Shown: in pieces, positions 15,162 to 22,819 of the stretch
Numbering within the stretch: position 1 is the stretch's first letter
Layout: the number at the start of each line of letters is the position of its first letter
Assembly (NCBI GenBank): GCA_050943675.1
Contig: JBMNPP010000011.1
Coordinates: 1-27,006, forward strand
Length of the DNA stretch: 27,006 bases
Direction: 5' to 3'
Source of the DNA: Brooklawnia sp050943675
GTDB lineage: Bacteria > Actinomycetota > Actinomycetes > Propionibacteriales > Propionibacteriaceae
Translations under genes and position numbers: made by a program
The notes under the pieces: model-generated
What the model saw: only the letters and a program-made list of their open reading frames with translations
Databases searched by the model: none
What the model was told of the DNA's origin: nothing

Positions 15162-15647
15162 ATGACTCAACTCGCTGCTGGAGATGCCGCGCCCGCTTTT
15201 ACCCTTCCCGACGCTGATGGGCACCTGGTTTCGCTATCGGATTTCGCTGGGCGCAAGGTTGTGGTCTACTTCTACCCCGCTGCCATGACGCCCGGCTGCA
15301 CCACCGAGGCCGTCGACTTCACCCAATCGCGGGATGACTTCCTGGAGGCCGGCATCGACGTGGTCGGCATCTCACCGGATGCCACCGATGCGATCGCCAA
15401 GTTCCGGGCCCGCAAGGACCTCAAGGTCCAGTTGCTGTCGGACCCCTCCCGCGAAACCATCCAGGCCTACAGCGCCTGGGGTGACCGGATGCTGTACGGC
15501 AAGCCGGTCACCGGCGTGCTGCGTTCCACCTTCCTGATCGAGGTCGACGACGACGGCAACGGGAAGATTGAACTGGCGCAATACAACGTCCGGGCCACCG
15601 GGCATGTTGACCGTCTCAAGCGCGATCTGGGACTACTGCGGCTTTGA
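15162..15647 (+). CDS. bcp: Peroxiredoxin, Bcp/PrxQ type (thiol peroxidase)
   Basis: 161 aa. Reduces hydroperoxides through the peroxidatic Cys46 in the AMTPGCTTEA motif, followed by the GISPD and STFLI segments of the thioredoxin fold. The resolving Cys found five residues later in E. coli Bcp is replaced (Ala50), and I see no other Cys, so it should work as a 1-Cys enzyme. I start at the ATG at 15162 (MTQLAAGDAAPAFTLPD), the usual family N-terminus. It is divergent from the DUF3618/GroES-like pair across a 69-nt spacer. Confidence 0.93.
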   Translation: MTQLAAGDAAPAFTLPDADGHLVSLSDFAGRKVVVYFYPAAMTPGCTTEAVDFTQSRDDFLEAGIDVVGISPDATDAIAKFRARKDLKVQLLSDPSRETIQAYSAWGDRMLYGKPVTGVLRSTFLIEVDDDGNGKIELAQYNVRATGHVDRLKRDLGLLRL

Positions 15648-15681
15648 TCTAGACTGGCTAGCGCTCCCCATCGGGGGATGC

Positions 15682-15763
15682 GCCGGAGTGGTGGAACTGG
15701 CAGACACGCAGGATTTAGGTTCCTGTACCGAGAGGTGTGAGGGTTCGATTCCCTTCTCCGGCA
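15682..15763 (+). tRNA. tRNA-Leu (anticodon TAG)
   Basis: 82 nt with acceptor GCCGGAG/CTCCGGC, anticodon stem CAGGA/TCCTG around loop TTTAGGT, a long class II variable arm and T stem GAGGG/CCCTT around TTCGATT. Anticodon TAG decodes CUA leucine. It begins 34 nt after the bcp stop. Confidence 0.95.
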
Positions 15764-15770
15764 CCCCTGA

Positions 15771-15795
15771 CGGGGCTTGCATGCAGCGAGCCCCG
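15771..15795 (+). terminator. Hairpin after tRNA-Leu
   Basis: Ten-base arms (15771-15780, 15786-15795) with one wobble and a 5-nt loop lie 7 nt after the tRNA 3' end. There is no T tract; terminator role inferred from position. Confidence 0.55.
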
Positions 15796-15809
15796 CGGCG
15801 GGCCTCCCA

Positions 15810-15838
15810 TTGGTTCCCCGCACGCATCGTGCTAAGTT
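15810..15838 (+). promoter_or_regulatory. Possible promoter of the leader/ABC-F unit
   Basis: TTGGTT (15810-15815) and TAAGTT (15833-15838) are 17 nt apart, with a TGC extended -10 directly before the second hexamer. Transcription from about 15845 would give a 130-nt leader that contains the short reading frame and the stem described below. Match to consensus is only moderate. Confidence 0.35.
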
Positions 15839-15872
15839 CGCTTCGTTCCATCGCCTCCCGTGAGGAAGATCA

Positions 15873-15908
15873 GTGACAGATATCGGCGGTACTGCGTCCC
15901 CGCGCTGA
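15873..15908 (+). CDS. Short leader peptide (11 aa) upstream of ABC-F gene
   Basis: GTG ACA GAT through TGA encodes MTDIGGTASPR. A GAGGA ribosome-binding site (15862-15866) stands 6 nt before the GTG, as good as that of many real genes in this window. It ends 66 nt before the ABC-F start. Short translated leaders precede many ABC-F and erm antibiotic-resistance genes, where drug-stalled ribosomes remodel the downstream RNA. Here the reading frame and its ribosome-binding site are seen; the regulatory role is inference. Confidence 0.45.
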   Translation: MTDIGGTASPR

Positions 15909-15918
15909 CCCGTCGATT

Positions 15919-15970
15919 GAGCCTGTCCCGGCTCCGGTGCCAGCGCATCCATCCGCTGCTGATCGGAGCC
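15919..15970 (+). promoter_or_regulatory. Candidate RBS-sequestering stem / attenuator before ABC-F
   Basis: GGCTCCG (15930-15936) pairs perfectly with CGGAGCC (15964-15970), which contains the GGAG Shine-Dalgarno (15965-15968) of the ABC-F gene. An inner CAGCG/CGCTG helix (15941-15945, 15954-15958) extends the stem. Upstream, GAGCC (15919-15923) can pair with GGCTC (15930-15934) and would compete for the same arm, freeing the ribosome-binding site. Such mutually exclusive pairings are the logic of ribosome-mediated attenuators; no folding calculation was done. Confidence 0.4.
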
Positions 15971-15974
15971 CCAC

Positions 15975-17564
15975 GTGTTCAACCCCATCGTTCTCAATCA
16001 GGCCAGTTTGAGCTGGCCGGACGGCACCACCTGCCTGCACCCCATCTCGGTGACGTTCTCGGCCGGCCTGACCGGCATCGTCGGGCCGAACGGGTCCGGC
16101 AAGACCTCCCTGTTGAAGCTGGTCACCGGTGAATTGGCCCCCACCACAGGCCACATCACTGTGACCGGGCCGGTCGGTGTGCTGCCGCAGGACCTCACCC
16201 TGGACGTCACCGCAACCGTTGCTGAACTGCTTGGCGTTGCCGATGTGCTGGCCGCCCTGGCAGCGATCGAGTCCGGCGAGGCCGACCCCAGGCACTTCGA
16301 GGTGATTGGTGATCGCTGGGACGCCGAGGCGCAGGCGCAGCGCGCCCTTGCCGATGCCGGGCTCGACATCGGGCTCGACCGCGGGGTCGGGACGCTGTCG
16401 GGGGGCGAGGCGATGCTCATCGCGATCGCCGGGCTGCGGCTGGCCCGCAACCCGGTGACCGTGCTCGATGAGCCCACCAACAACCTGGATGCCGATACCC
16501 GGGCTCGCCTGTATTCGATGCTGCAGGGCTGGCCGGGCACACTGCTGGTGGCCAGCCACGATGTGGCGCTGCTGCGACTGGCCGACCAGATCGCGGAATT
16601 GCGCGATGGCCGGCTGGGCATCCATGGCGGGAACTGGGATACCTACCTCGCCCAGGTAGAGACCGAGCAGCAGGCCGCCCAACGTGAACTGGCCACCGCC
16701 GAACAGCGCCTGCGCGCTGAGCACCGCCAACGCGCCGAACTGCAGCAGAGGCTGGCCCGCCGCGAAAAGCTCGCTGCCAGGAAGGCGACCCAAGGGATCG
16801 GCAAGATGGCCCAGGACTACCTGGGCAACCGGGCTGAACGATCAGCCGCGAAGCTGCGCACCGATGGTGCCGAGGACCTCGACGCCGCCCGGCAGGCGGT
16901 CGAGGCCGCCGAGGCGAAACTCCGCGACGATCAGCAGATCGCCATCGACCTGCCCGATCCGCAGGTCGGCAGCGGACGCCGCCTCGCCGAATTCACCGAC
17001 ACCACCGGCCGCGACCACGTCCTGCAGGGGCCCGAGCGGGTGGCCCTGGTGGGCCCAAATGGGGTGGGCAAGACCGTGCTGATCGAGACCCTGCTCGGCC
17101 TGCGCGACCAGCACCCCTCACCAGTGCAGGCCCGACTGTTGACCGAGCGCGTCGGCTACCTGCCGCAACGCCTCGACCGCACCGACGACGACCAATCGGT
17201 GCTGGTCAATGTGGGCCGTCTGGCAACTTTGCGCACCTCGGGCGAGATCCGCAATCGGCTGGCCCGGTTCGGTCTTCGGGGCGATGCGGTGCACCGGCCG
17301 ATGGGCACCCTGTCTGGCGGTGAGCGCTTCCGGGCGACGCTGGCCGGCCTGCTGCTCACTGAACCACCTGCCCAACTGCTGATCCTGGACGAGCCAACCA
17401 ACAACCTTGATCTGGCAACCGTTGATGTGCTGGTGGCTGCCCTGGCCGGCTACCGGGGTGGCCTGCTGGTGGTGAGCCATGACGAGGACTTCCTGACCCG
17501 GTTGGGTGTGCCACGCCAACTCGTCCTCGAGCCAGAGGGGATCGTGCGCGAAGTGATTGGCTGA
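15975..17564 (+). CDS. ABC-F family ATPase (ribosome-associated, possible antibiotic-resistance type)
   Basis: 529 aa, two ATPase domains in one chain and no membrane segments, as in ABC-F proteins that act at the ribosomal E site. First domain: Walker A GPNGSGKT (37-44), LSGGE (141-145), LDEPTNNLD (164-172). Second: GPNGVGKT (360-367), LSGGE (446-450), LDEPTNNLD (471-479). Residues about 228-320 form a charged, probably coiled-coil interdomain linker, the region that reaches toward the peptidyl-transferase centre in this family. The start is GTG 15975 with GGAG 6 nt before it. Both catalytic Glu residues are present. Resistance or housekeeping function cannot be decided, but the leader arrangement favours a regulated role. 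Confidence 0.9.
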   Translation: MFNPIVLNQASLSWPDGTTCLHPISVTFSAGLTGIVGPNGSGKTSLLKLVTGELAPTTGHITVTGPVGVLPQDLTLDVTATVAELLGVADVLAALAAIESGEADPRHFEVIGDRWDAEAQAQRALADAGLDIGLDRGVGTLSGGEAMLIAIAGLRLARNPVTVLDEPTNNLDADTRARLYSMLQGWPGTLLVASHDVALLRLADQIAELRDGRLGIHGGNWDTYLAQVETEQQAAQRELATAEQRLRAEHRQRAELQQRLARREKLAARKATQGIGKMAQDYLGNRAERSAAKLRTDGAEDLDAARQAVEAAEAKLRDDQQIAIDLPDPQVGSGRRLAEFTDTTGRDHVLQGPERVALVGPNGVGKTVLIETLLGLRDQHPSPVQARLLTERVGYLPQRLDRTDDDQSVLVNVGRLATLRTSGEIRNRLARFGLRGDAVHRPMGTLSGGERFRATLAGLLLTEPPAQLLILDEPTNNLDLATVDVLVAALAGYRGGLLVVSHDEDFLTRLGVPRQLVLEPEGIVREVIG

Positions 17565-17594
17565 AATCCGTGGGAATGCGCAACACTTGGGCGC

Positions 17595-18326
17595 ATGCGT
17601 CCCTTCTTGTTGATCGCGACCCGAGACGACCTCGCCGCTGCCGGCGAACTGGAAGCCGTGCTCCGCGCCGGTGAAATGGCCCCCAGTCAGGTCGTCCAGT
17701 TGCGCATCGACCAGACCCCGCTCCCGGCGGATTTCAGGCTGGACGACTACTCCGGCATCATCCTGGGCGGCGGGCCGTTCAACTCATCCGACCCGGTCGA
17801 GGTGAAGTCCGCGACCCAGCGCCGTGTCGAGGCCGACCTGAACCGGCTACTGGATGTGGTGACCGCACGCGACTTCCCCTTCCTCGGCATGTGCTACGGC
17901 GTGGGGACGCTCGGTGTGCACCAGGGCGGGGTGGTCGACAACACCCACGCTGAGCAGGTCGGCGCGATCACGATCACCCTGACCGAACAGGCCGCCGACG
18001 ACCAACTGGCCCGGGTCCTGCCTCCTCAATTCCAGGCCTTCGTCGGCCACAAGGAGGCCCTCAGCAAGCTGCCGCCCAACGCGGTCCTGCTCGGCACCGG
18101 CGAGGTTGCCCCCTACCAGTTCTTCCGGATCGGGCAGAACGTCTACGCCACCCAGTTCCACCCCGAACTGGACGCCCCCGCACTGATGGCCCGAATCGCC
18201 CTGTACCACGGCCACGGCTACTTCGAGGCAGACCAGATCGACCAGATCGAGCAGGCCGCCTACGCCTCGGACGTGAGCCACGTGCCGCGGCTACTGCAGC
18301 GGTTCGTGGAGCTTTTCCAGCGTTGA
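17595..18326 (+). CDS. Class I glutamine amidotransferase (GMP-synthase-like GATase)
   Basis: 243 aa. Hydrolyses glutamine or a gamma-glutamyl amide: nucleophile Cys100 in FLGMCYGVG and the His189-Pro-Glu191 of ATQFHPELD complete the triad. IILGGGPFN provides the usual glycine-rich oxyanion segment. There is no synthetase domain, so it is a stand-alone GATase of the type often annotated GMP synthase-like; the acceptor is unknown. It starts 30 nt after the ABC-F stop and is probably in the same transcript. Its last 36 nt overlap the 3' end of dinB on the opposite strand. Confidence 0.87.
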   Translation: MRPFLLIATRDDLAAAGELEAVLRAGEMAPSQVVQLRIDQTPLPADFRLDDYSGIILGGGPFNSSDPVEVKSATQRRVEADLNRLLDVVTARDFPFLGMCYGVGTLGVHQGGVVDNTHAEQVGAITITLTEQAADDQLARVLPPQFQAFVGHKEALSKLPPNAVLLGTGEVAPYQFFRIGQNVYATQFHPELDAPALMARIALYHGHGYFEADQIDQIEQAAYASDVSHVPRLLQRFVELFQR

Positions 18327-19700
18327 GGCACCCGACCCGGATTCCCCGATCTCATCTTCATCAGGTACCTGCCAGGCCATCGGCAGCAATCCGGCCGGCC
18401 GCAGCCCCGGGTCATCAGCCGCCAGGGAACGCACCGGACCGACACCACTCAGGCGGGTCTCGAAGCGCACGGTGACCACCCCGAGTCCCGAACCCCAAAC
18501 CCAGCCACGGCCGTGATCCTCGTGCTCGACCTCCATGCCCGGCACCCATGCCCTCGCACTGCCGTGGCGCCGCCGCATCGCGGGCATCCCATGCACGACC
18601 TGCTCGATCACCGGGCTGGGTTGGTCATCAGCCCAGAAGAGTTCCTCCTGGGCTGAAGTGGTGAAGTTCGACACCCCCACCCCCAGCAACCGCACTCCAC
18701 CGGGGGTCTCCAGGTCAGCCAGCAATCCGAGCGCGATCGAGCTGATCCGTTCCTGGGCGTCGGTGGCCCCGTCCAGGGTGCGTGAACGGGTCCAGGTGGT
18801 GAAATCAGCGAGCCGCACCTTGATCGAGACGGTCCGTGCGAACAGGCCGACCTTCCGCAACCGGCCAGCCACCACGATGGCGTCCCGCCGCAGCACCCCA
18901 GCCATCTCGTCGCGGTCCACCAGATCGTTCTGGAAGGTGTCCTCGACCGAGATCGACTTGGCCTCGCGCCCGGCCTGTACCGGCCGGTCGTCCCGGGCGA
19001 AGGCCAGATCATGCAGCGCCTCGCCCGCGGCCTGGCCGAGTTCGCGTACCAACTCGTTGCGGCTGGCCTGCTGCAGGTCGCTCACCGTGGCGATACCGAG
19101 CCGGGCCAGCCGCTCCATCGTCGCGGGCCCCACCCCCGGCACGGCTCGCGCAGGCAGCGGTGAAATCAACTCGAGTTCGCTGCCGCTGGGCACCACCAGC
19201 TGCCCATCCGGTTTGGCCTGCTCGGAGGCAAGCTTGGCCACGAACTTGCTCGACCCCACCCCCACCGAGGCGGTCAGCCCCTCGGTACGGCTCACCAGTT
19301 CCTGGCGCAGCGCACCGACCAACCCCTCCAGTTCTGCCAAGTCGGTGGTGGGCACTCCCCCGGCAGCAAGATCCACGAAGGCCTCGTCCAGGCTGAGCGG
19401 TTCCACCAGGGGGCTCAACTCGGCGAGCAGGGCCATCACGATGCGACTCGACTGGCGGTACGCGTCGAAGCGGCCCGCCAGGTACGCCGCATTCGGGGCG
19501 CGCCTGCGGGCCTCGGCAGTCGACATTGCCGAGCGGACGCCGAAGACCCGCGCTTCATAGCTGGCGGTCGCCACCACCCCACGGCCACCGATCCCCCCAA
19601 CGACCACCGGCCTGCCGCGCAGCGAGGGCTTGTCGCGTTGCTCAACCGCGGCGAAGAAGGCGTCCAGATCGAGGTGCAGGATGGACGGCGTGGGCCGCAT
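18291..19700 (-). CDS. dinB: DNA polymerase IV (Y-family translesion polymerase)
   Basis: 469 aa. Catalytic carboxylates are visible: Asp11 in HLDLDAFFAAVEQ and Asp105-Glu106 in SLDEAF, which bind the two metals. ASYEARVFGVRSAMS and the GVGPATMERLARLGI helix-hairpin-helix follow, then the little-finger domain. The C-terminal extension of about 110 residues contains WVPGMEVEHEDHGRGWVWG, a segment common in actinobacterial Pol IV. I start at the ATG at 19700 (MRPTPSILHLDLD), 2 nt after the MaoC-like stop; an upstream ATG at 19754 lies inside that gene. The 3' end overlaps the convergent amidotransferase by 36 nt. Confidence 0.92.
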   Translation of the reverse strand: MRPTPSILHLDLDAFFAAVEQRDKPSLRGRPVVVGGIGGRGVVATASYEARVFGVRSAMSTAEARRRAPNAAYLAGRFDAYRQSSRIVMALLAELSPLVEPLSLDEAFVDLAAGGVPTTDLAELEGLVGALRQELVSRTEGLTASVGVGSSKFVAKLASEQAKPDGQLVVPSGSELELISPLPARAVPGVGPATMERLARLGIATVSDLQQASRNELVRELGQAAGEALHDLAFARDDRPVQAGREAKSISVEDTFQNDLVDRDEMAGVLRRDAIVVAGRLRKVGLFARTVSIKVRLADFTTWTRSRTLDGATDAQERISSIALGLLADLETPGGVRLLGVGVSNFTTSAQEELFWADDQPSPVIEQVVHGMPAMRRRHGSARAWVPGMEVEHEDHGRGWVWGSGLGVVTVRFETRLSGVGPVRSLAADDPGLRPAGLLPMAWQVPDEDEIGESGSGASTLEKLHEPLQ

Positions 19701-19702
19701 CG

Positions 19703-20128
19703 TCAGGCGAGTGGCGCGTCGAAGAACTTCAGGATGTGGGTGGCCACCGCGCACACCTCATCACGCTGGTTGCGTACCTCGATGTTTGCGTAGGTCTTGG
19801 CCTGGTCGTGGTCGACCTCGTTGATCGTGTAGGTCACCGTCAGGGTGTCGCCGATCAGCACCCCGCGGGTGAACCGGACGCGGTCATAGCCGTAGCTGAC
19901 GCAGGCCTGGCCGGCACGTGCCTGGATCATGCTCGAGTTGGTCGAGGCCAGCGAGAGCACCAGCATGCCGTGGGCGATCCTGCCCCCGTAGGGCGTGCTG
20001 CGGCCATATTCCTCGTTGACGTGGTTGGGTGACATGTCACCGGTGATGCCCGCGAACAGGTAGACATCGGATTCGCCCAGGGTCTTGCTGAACGTGGCCA
20101 CGTCACCGACTGCGAGGTTGATCTTCAC
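19703..20128 (-). CDS. MaoC-like (R)-specific enoyl-CoA hydratase
   Basis: 141 aa, one hot-dog domain. The hydratase-2 motif is intact: FAGITGDMSPNHVNEEYGRST with Asp31 and His36 as the catalytic pair, followed by GGRIAHGML. It should hydrate trans-2-enoyl-CoA to (R)-3-hydroxyacyl-CoA, or act on a related acyl thioester. The start is GTG 20126-20128, overlapping the folA stop by 4 nt (GTGA). A fatty-acyl enzyme between folate and DNA-repair genes is an odd neighbour; no pathway link is evident. Confidence 0.88.
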   Translation of the reverse strand: MKINLAVGDVATFSKTLGESDVYLFAGITGDMSPNHVNEEYGRSTPYGGRIAHGMLVLSLASTNSSMIQARAGQACVSYGYDRVRFTRGVLIGDTLTVTYTINEVDHDQAKTYANIEVRNQRDEVCAVATHILKFFDAPLA

Positions 20129-20625
20129 TTGACGGCATTCCTTCGTTGGTAGCGGACGAAATCGAACTCGCCGCGCTCATCGCGGGAGACTTCCGTCCAT
20201 TGGTCGGGATTGATCTTAGGAAAGGTTACCGACCCGGGAGCCGTCGCGTGCACTTCTGTGATGTCCAGCACGTCCAGGTGCGGCCAGGCCTCACGGTAGA
20301 TCTGGCCGCCACCGATCACGAAGACGTGTGGGTCAAGGCCGAACGCCAAATCCATCGCCTCAGCCAAAGAACTCACTGCATATCCGCGTGGCTGGCCCTG
20401 CTCATCGGTGGCGAATTCCAGTAGTTCGGGATGCCGGGAGATGACGATGCTGACCCGCCCGGGCAGCAACCCCATCGCCTGGTGGGTCTTGCGGCCCATG
20501 ATCATCGGGTGGCCCATGGTGACCTGTTTGAAGCGCCGCCAGTCCTCGGCGAACTTGAATGGCTGATCCTGGCCGTCCCCGATCACCCGGTTGCTGGCCA
20601 CCACGGCGATGGCTGTCAGTGTCAC
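20125..20625 (-). CDS. folA: Dihydrofolate reductase
   Basis: 166 aa. Reduces dihydrofolate to tetrahydrofolate with NADPH. ASNRVIG, the GHPMIMGRKTHQAMG cofactor-binding region and VFVIGGGQIYREA are canonical. The substrate-loop segment reads GQDQPFKFAEDW: the acidic Asp28 is present, but the Trp usually found as L/M-P-W is Phe23. The start is GTG 20623-20625 with AAGGAAG upstream. It lies 12 nt after thyA, whose reaction produces its substrate. Confidence 0.93.
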   Translation of the reverse strand: MTLTAIAVVASNRVIGDGQDQPFKFAEDWRRFKQVTMGHPMIMGRKTHQAMGLLPGRVSIVISRHPELLEFATDEQGQPRGYAVSSLAEAMDLAFGLDPHVFVIGGGQIYREAWPHLDVLDITEVHATAPGSVTFPKINPDQWTEVSRDERGEFDFVRYQRRNAVK

Positions 20626-20637
20626 TTGTCTTCCTTG

Positions 20638-21435
20638 TCACACGGCGATTGGCGCCTTGATGGCGGGGTGCGGGTCATAGTCGACCACCTTGATGTCATC
20701 AAGGGTGAAGCCATCGATGTCAGAGACCTCTGGGTTCAGCCAGAGGCTGGGCAGCCCGCGAGGCTCGCGTGAAAGCTGCTCGCCGACCTGGTCGAGGTGG
20801 TTGTCGTAAATGTGGGCATCGCCCAGCGTGTGGACGAAATCCCCCGCTTGCAGGCCGGTTACCTGGGCGATCATGTGAGTCAGCGCGGCGTAGGAGGCGA
20901 TATTGAACGGCACGCCCAGGAACAGGTCGGCCGATCGCTGGTACATCTGGCAGCTCAGCCTTCCGTCGGCCACATAGAACTGGAAGAAGGCGTGGCATGG
21001 CGGCAGCGCCATCTGCGGGATCTCACCGACATTCCAGGCCGACACGATGTGCCGGCGCGAATCCGGGTTGGCCCTGATCGCCTCGATGACGTTTGCGATC
21101 TGGTCGACGTGGCCACCGTCGGGGGTTGGCCAGCTACGCCACTGGTAGCCGTAGATCGGCCCCAGTTCACCGGTCTCGGGGTCAGCCCATTCGTCCCAGA
21201 TGCGGATCCGGTTCTCCTGCAGCCAGGCCACATTGGTTGAGCCCTTCAGGAACCACAGCAGTTCACCGAAGATACCGCGGGTGAAGACCTTCTTCGTGGT
21301 CAGCAGCGGGAAGCCGGCCTGCAGGTCGAAACGCATCTGGTAACCGAAGACGCTGCGCGTCCCGGTGCCGGTGCGGTCATCCTTGCGCACACCTTCGTCG
21401 AGCACATGCCGTAGCAGGTCGAGGTACTGCTTCAT
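20638..21435 (-). CDS. thyA: Thymidylate synthase
   Basis: 265 aa, the standard short-form length. Methylates dUMP with methylene-tetrahydrofolate. Catalytic Cys147 in ALPPCHAFFQFYV, the phosphate-binding Arg21 (DDRTGTGTRS), CQMYQRSADLFLGVPFNIASYA and HIYDNHLDQ are all present. The start ATG shares one base with the rdgB stop (TGATG). Adjacent to folA, which regenerates its cofactor. Confidence 0.97.
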   Translation of the reverse strand: MKQYLDLLRHVLDEGVRKDDRTGTGTRSVFGYQMRFDLQAGFPLLTTKKVFTRGIFGELLWFLKGSTNVAWLQENRIRIWDEWADPETGELGPIYGYQWRSWPTPDGGHVDQIANVIEAIRANPDSRRHIVSAWNVGEIPQMALPPCHAFFQFYVADGRLSCQMYQRSADLFLGVPFNIASYAALTHMIAQVTGLQAGDFVHTLGDAHIYDNHLDQVGEQLSREPRGLPSLWLNPEVSDIDGFTLDDIKVVDYDPHPAIKAPIAV

Positions 21436-22070
21436 CAGGCGTCCTCCTGTCCGGTCAGGGCCTGCCGCAGGATCGGCAGCATCGCCCGCACCGCCTTGCC
21501 GCGATGGCTGATGGCGTCCTTTTCTGACGGACCCAGCTCGGCATTGGTTCGCAGCCGCTCACCGACTCGCACCTGTTCGGTGGCCTTGAAGATGGGATCG
21601 TACCCGAACCCGCCCGTCCCCCGCCGCGAGTGGGCCAACAAGCCGGGCATCTGACCGGTGGTGGTGAATTCGCGCCCATCGGGCAACGCCAGCGCCAGCA
21701 CCGCCACGAAGCTGGCGGTGCGTGCCTCGTGGGGCACATCGTCGATCTGACGCAACACCAGTTCAAGGTTGGCCGCGTCGTCATGCTCGGGCCCGGCCCA
21801 GCGCGATGAACGCACCCCGGGCATCTGGTTCAGCGCATCGATGCTCAGCCCGGAATCATCGGCCAGCGTCGGCAGCCCGGTGTGCCGGACGCCCGCGCGC
21901 GCCTTGATCAGGGCATTGCCCTCGAAGGTCCACTCGGTCTCAGCGGGCTCGGGATAGGGCTCCACATCACCCAGCCCGACCACCTCGATCGGCAGCCTGG
22001 CCTCGGCGATGATGCGGCGCAGTTCGGCCAGCTTCTTCGCGTTGTTGCTGGCCAGCAGCACCCGCTTCAT
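21435..22070 (-). CDS. rdgB: RdgB/HAM1 family non-canonical purine NTP pyrophosphatase
   Basis: 211 aa. Removes dITP, XTP and similar deaminated nucleotides from the pool. Family motifs: LLASNNAKKLAEL, TFEGNALIKARAG, LADDSGLSIDALNQMPGVRSSRW, GGFGYDPIF and SHRGKA. Coupled on both sides: it overlaps rph by 4 nt and thyA by 1 nt. The rph-rdgB order is conserved in many actinobacteria. Confidence 0.95.
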   Translation of the reverse strand: MKRVLLASNNAKKLAELRRIIAEARLPIEVVGLGDVEPYPEPAETEWTFEGNALIKARAGVRHTGLPTLADDSGLSIDALNQMPGVRSSRWAGPEHDDAANLELVLRQIDDVPHEARTASFVAVLALALPDGREFTTTGQMPGLLAHSRRGTGGFGYDPIFKATEQVRVGERLRTNAELGPSEKDAISHRGKAVRAMLPILRQALTGQEDA

Positions 22071-22792
22071 CGCAGGGCCAGCGCCTGCAGCTCGGTCAGT
22101 TCGGCGCAGCCGGCCTGACCCAGGTCGAGCAGGGCATCCATCTGGGCACGATTGAACGGCGCCCCCTCGGCGGTGCCCTGCACCTCAATGAATTCACCGG
22201 CACCCGAGCAGACGATGTTCATGTCAACCCCGGCAGCCGAATCCTCCTCGTAGCAAAGGTCGAGCATCGGGAGGCCGTCGACGATGCCGACGCTGATCGC
22301 CGCGACCGAGCCGGTCAACGGTTCGCCAACCAGCAGCTTGCGTTCGCGCAACCAACTCACTGCATCAGCCAGGGCCACGTAGGCCCCGGTGATCGATGCG
22401 GTCCGGGTGCCACCGTCGGCCTGCAACACGTCGCAGTCGATGACGATGGTGTTCTCACCCAGGGCGCGGTAGTCGATGATGCCGCGCAGCGACCTGCCGA
22501 TCAGCCGGCTGATCTCGTGGGTGCGCCCACCGACCCGTCCCCGGCGGGATTCACGGTCGCTGCGGGTGTTGGTGGCCCTGGGCAGCATCTCGTATTCGCT
22601 GGTGACCCAGCCCAGCCCGGACCCTTTGCGCCAGCGTGGCACTCCTTCGGTCACCGAAGCTGCGACCAGCACCCGCGTGCGGCCGAACTCGACCAGCACC
22701 GATCCCTCAGCGTGATCGAGCCACCCGCGAGTGAACTTCACCTCTCGCAACTGCTCAGCGCTGCGACCGTCAATCCGTAATCTCTCTGGCAC
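22067..22792 (-). CDS. rph: Ribonuclease PH
   Basis: 241 aa. Phosphorolytic 3' exoribonuclease that trims tRNA precursors. Seen: VKFTRGWLDHAEGSVLVEFGRTRVL, GWVTSEYEMLPRATNTRSDRE, GGRTHEISRLIGRSLR, DCDVLQADGGTRTASITGAY and VDMNIV near the C-terminus. The start is GTG 22790-22792 (AAGGC upstream). It lies 27 nt after the lutC stop; the gap holds only a small 5-bp hairpin (22799-22815), so some transcription from the lactate operon may enter it. Confidence 0.96.
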   Translation of the reverse strand: MPERLRIDGRSAEQLREVKFTRGWLDHAEGSVLVEFGRTRVLVAASVTEGVPRWRKGSGLGWVTSEYEMLPRATNTRSDRESRRGRVGGRTHEISRLIGRSLRGIIDYRALGENTIVIDCDVLQADGGTRTASITGAYVALADAVSWLRERKLLVGEPLTGSVAAISVGIVDGLPMLDLCYEEDSAAGVDMNIVCSGAGEFIEVQGTAEGAPFNRAQMDALLDLGQAGCAELTELQALALR

Positions 22793-22819
22793 GCCTTGCA
22801 GCCTACTGCCGGCTGCTGA

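Noticed and set aside
15860..16132. 90-codon plus-strand frame overlapping the ABC-F start
   Set aside because: No Shine-Dalgarno, out of frame with ABC-F, and composition of a shadow frame. The 11-codon frame starting at 15873 has the real ribosome-binding site.
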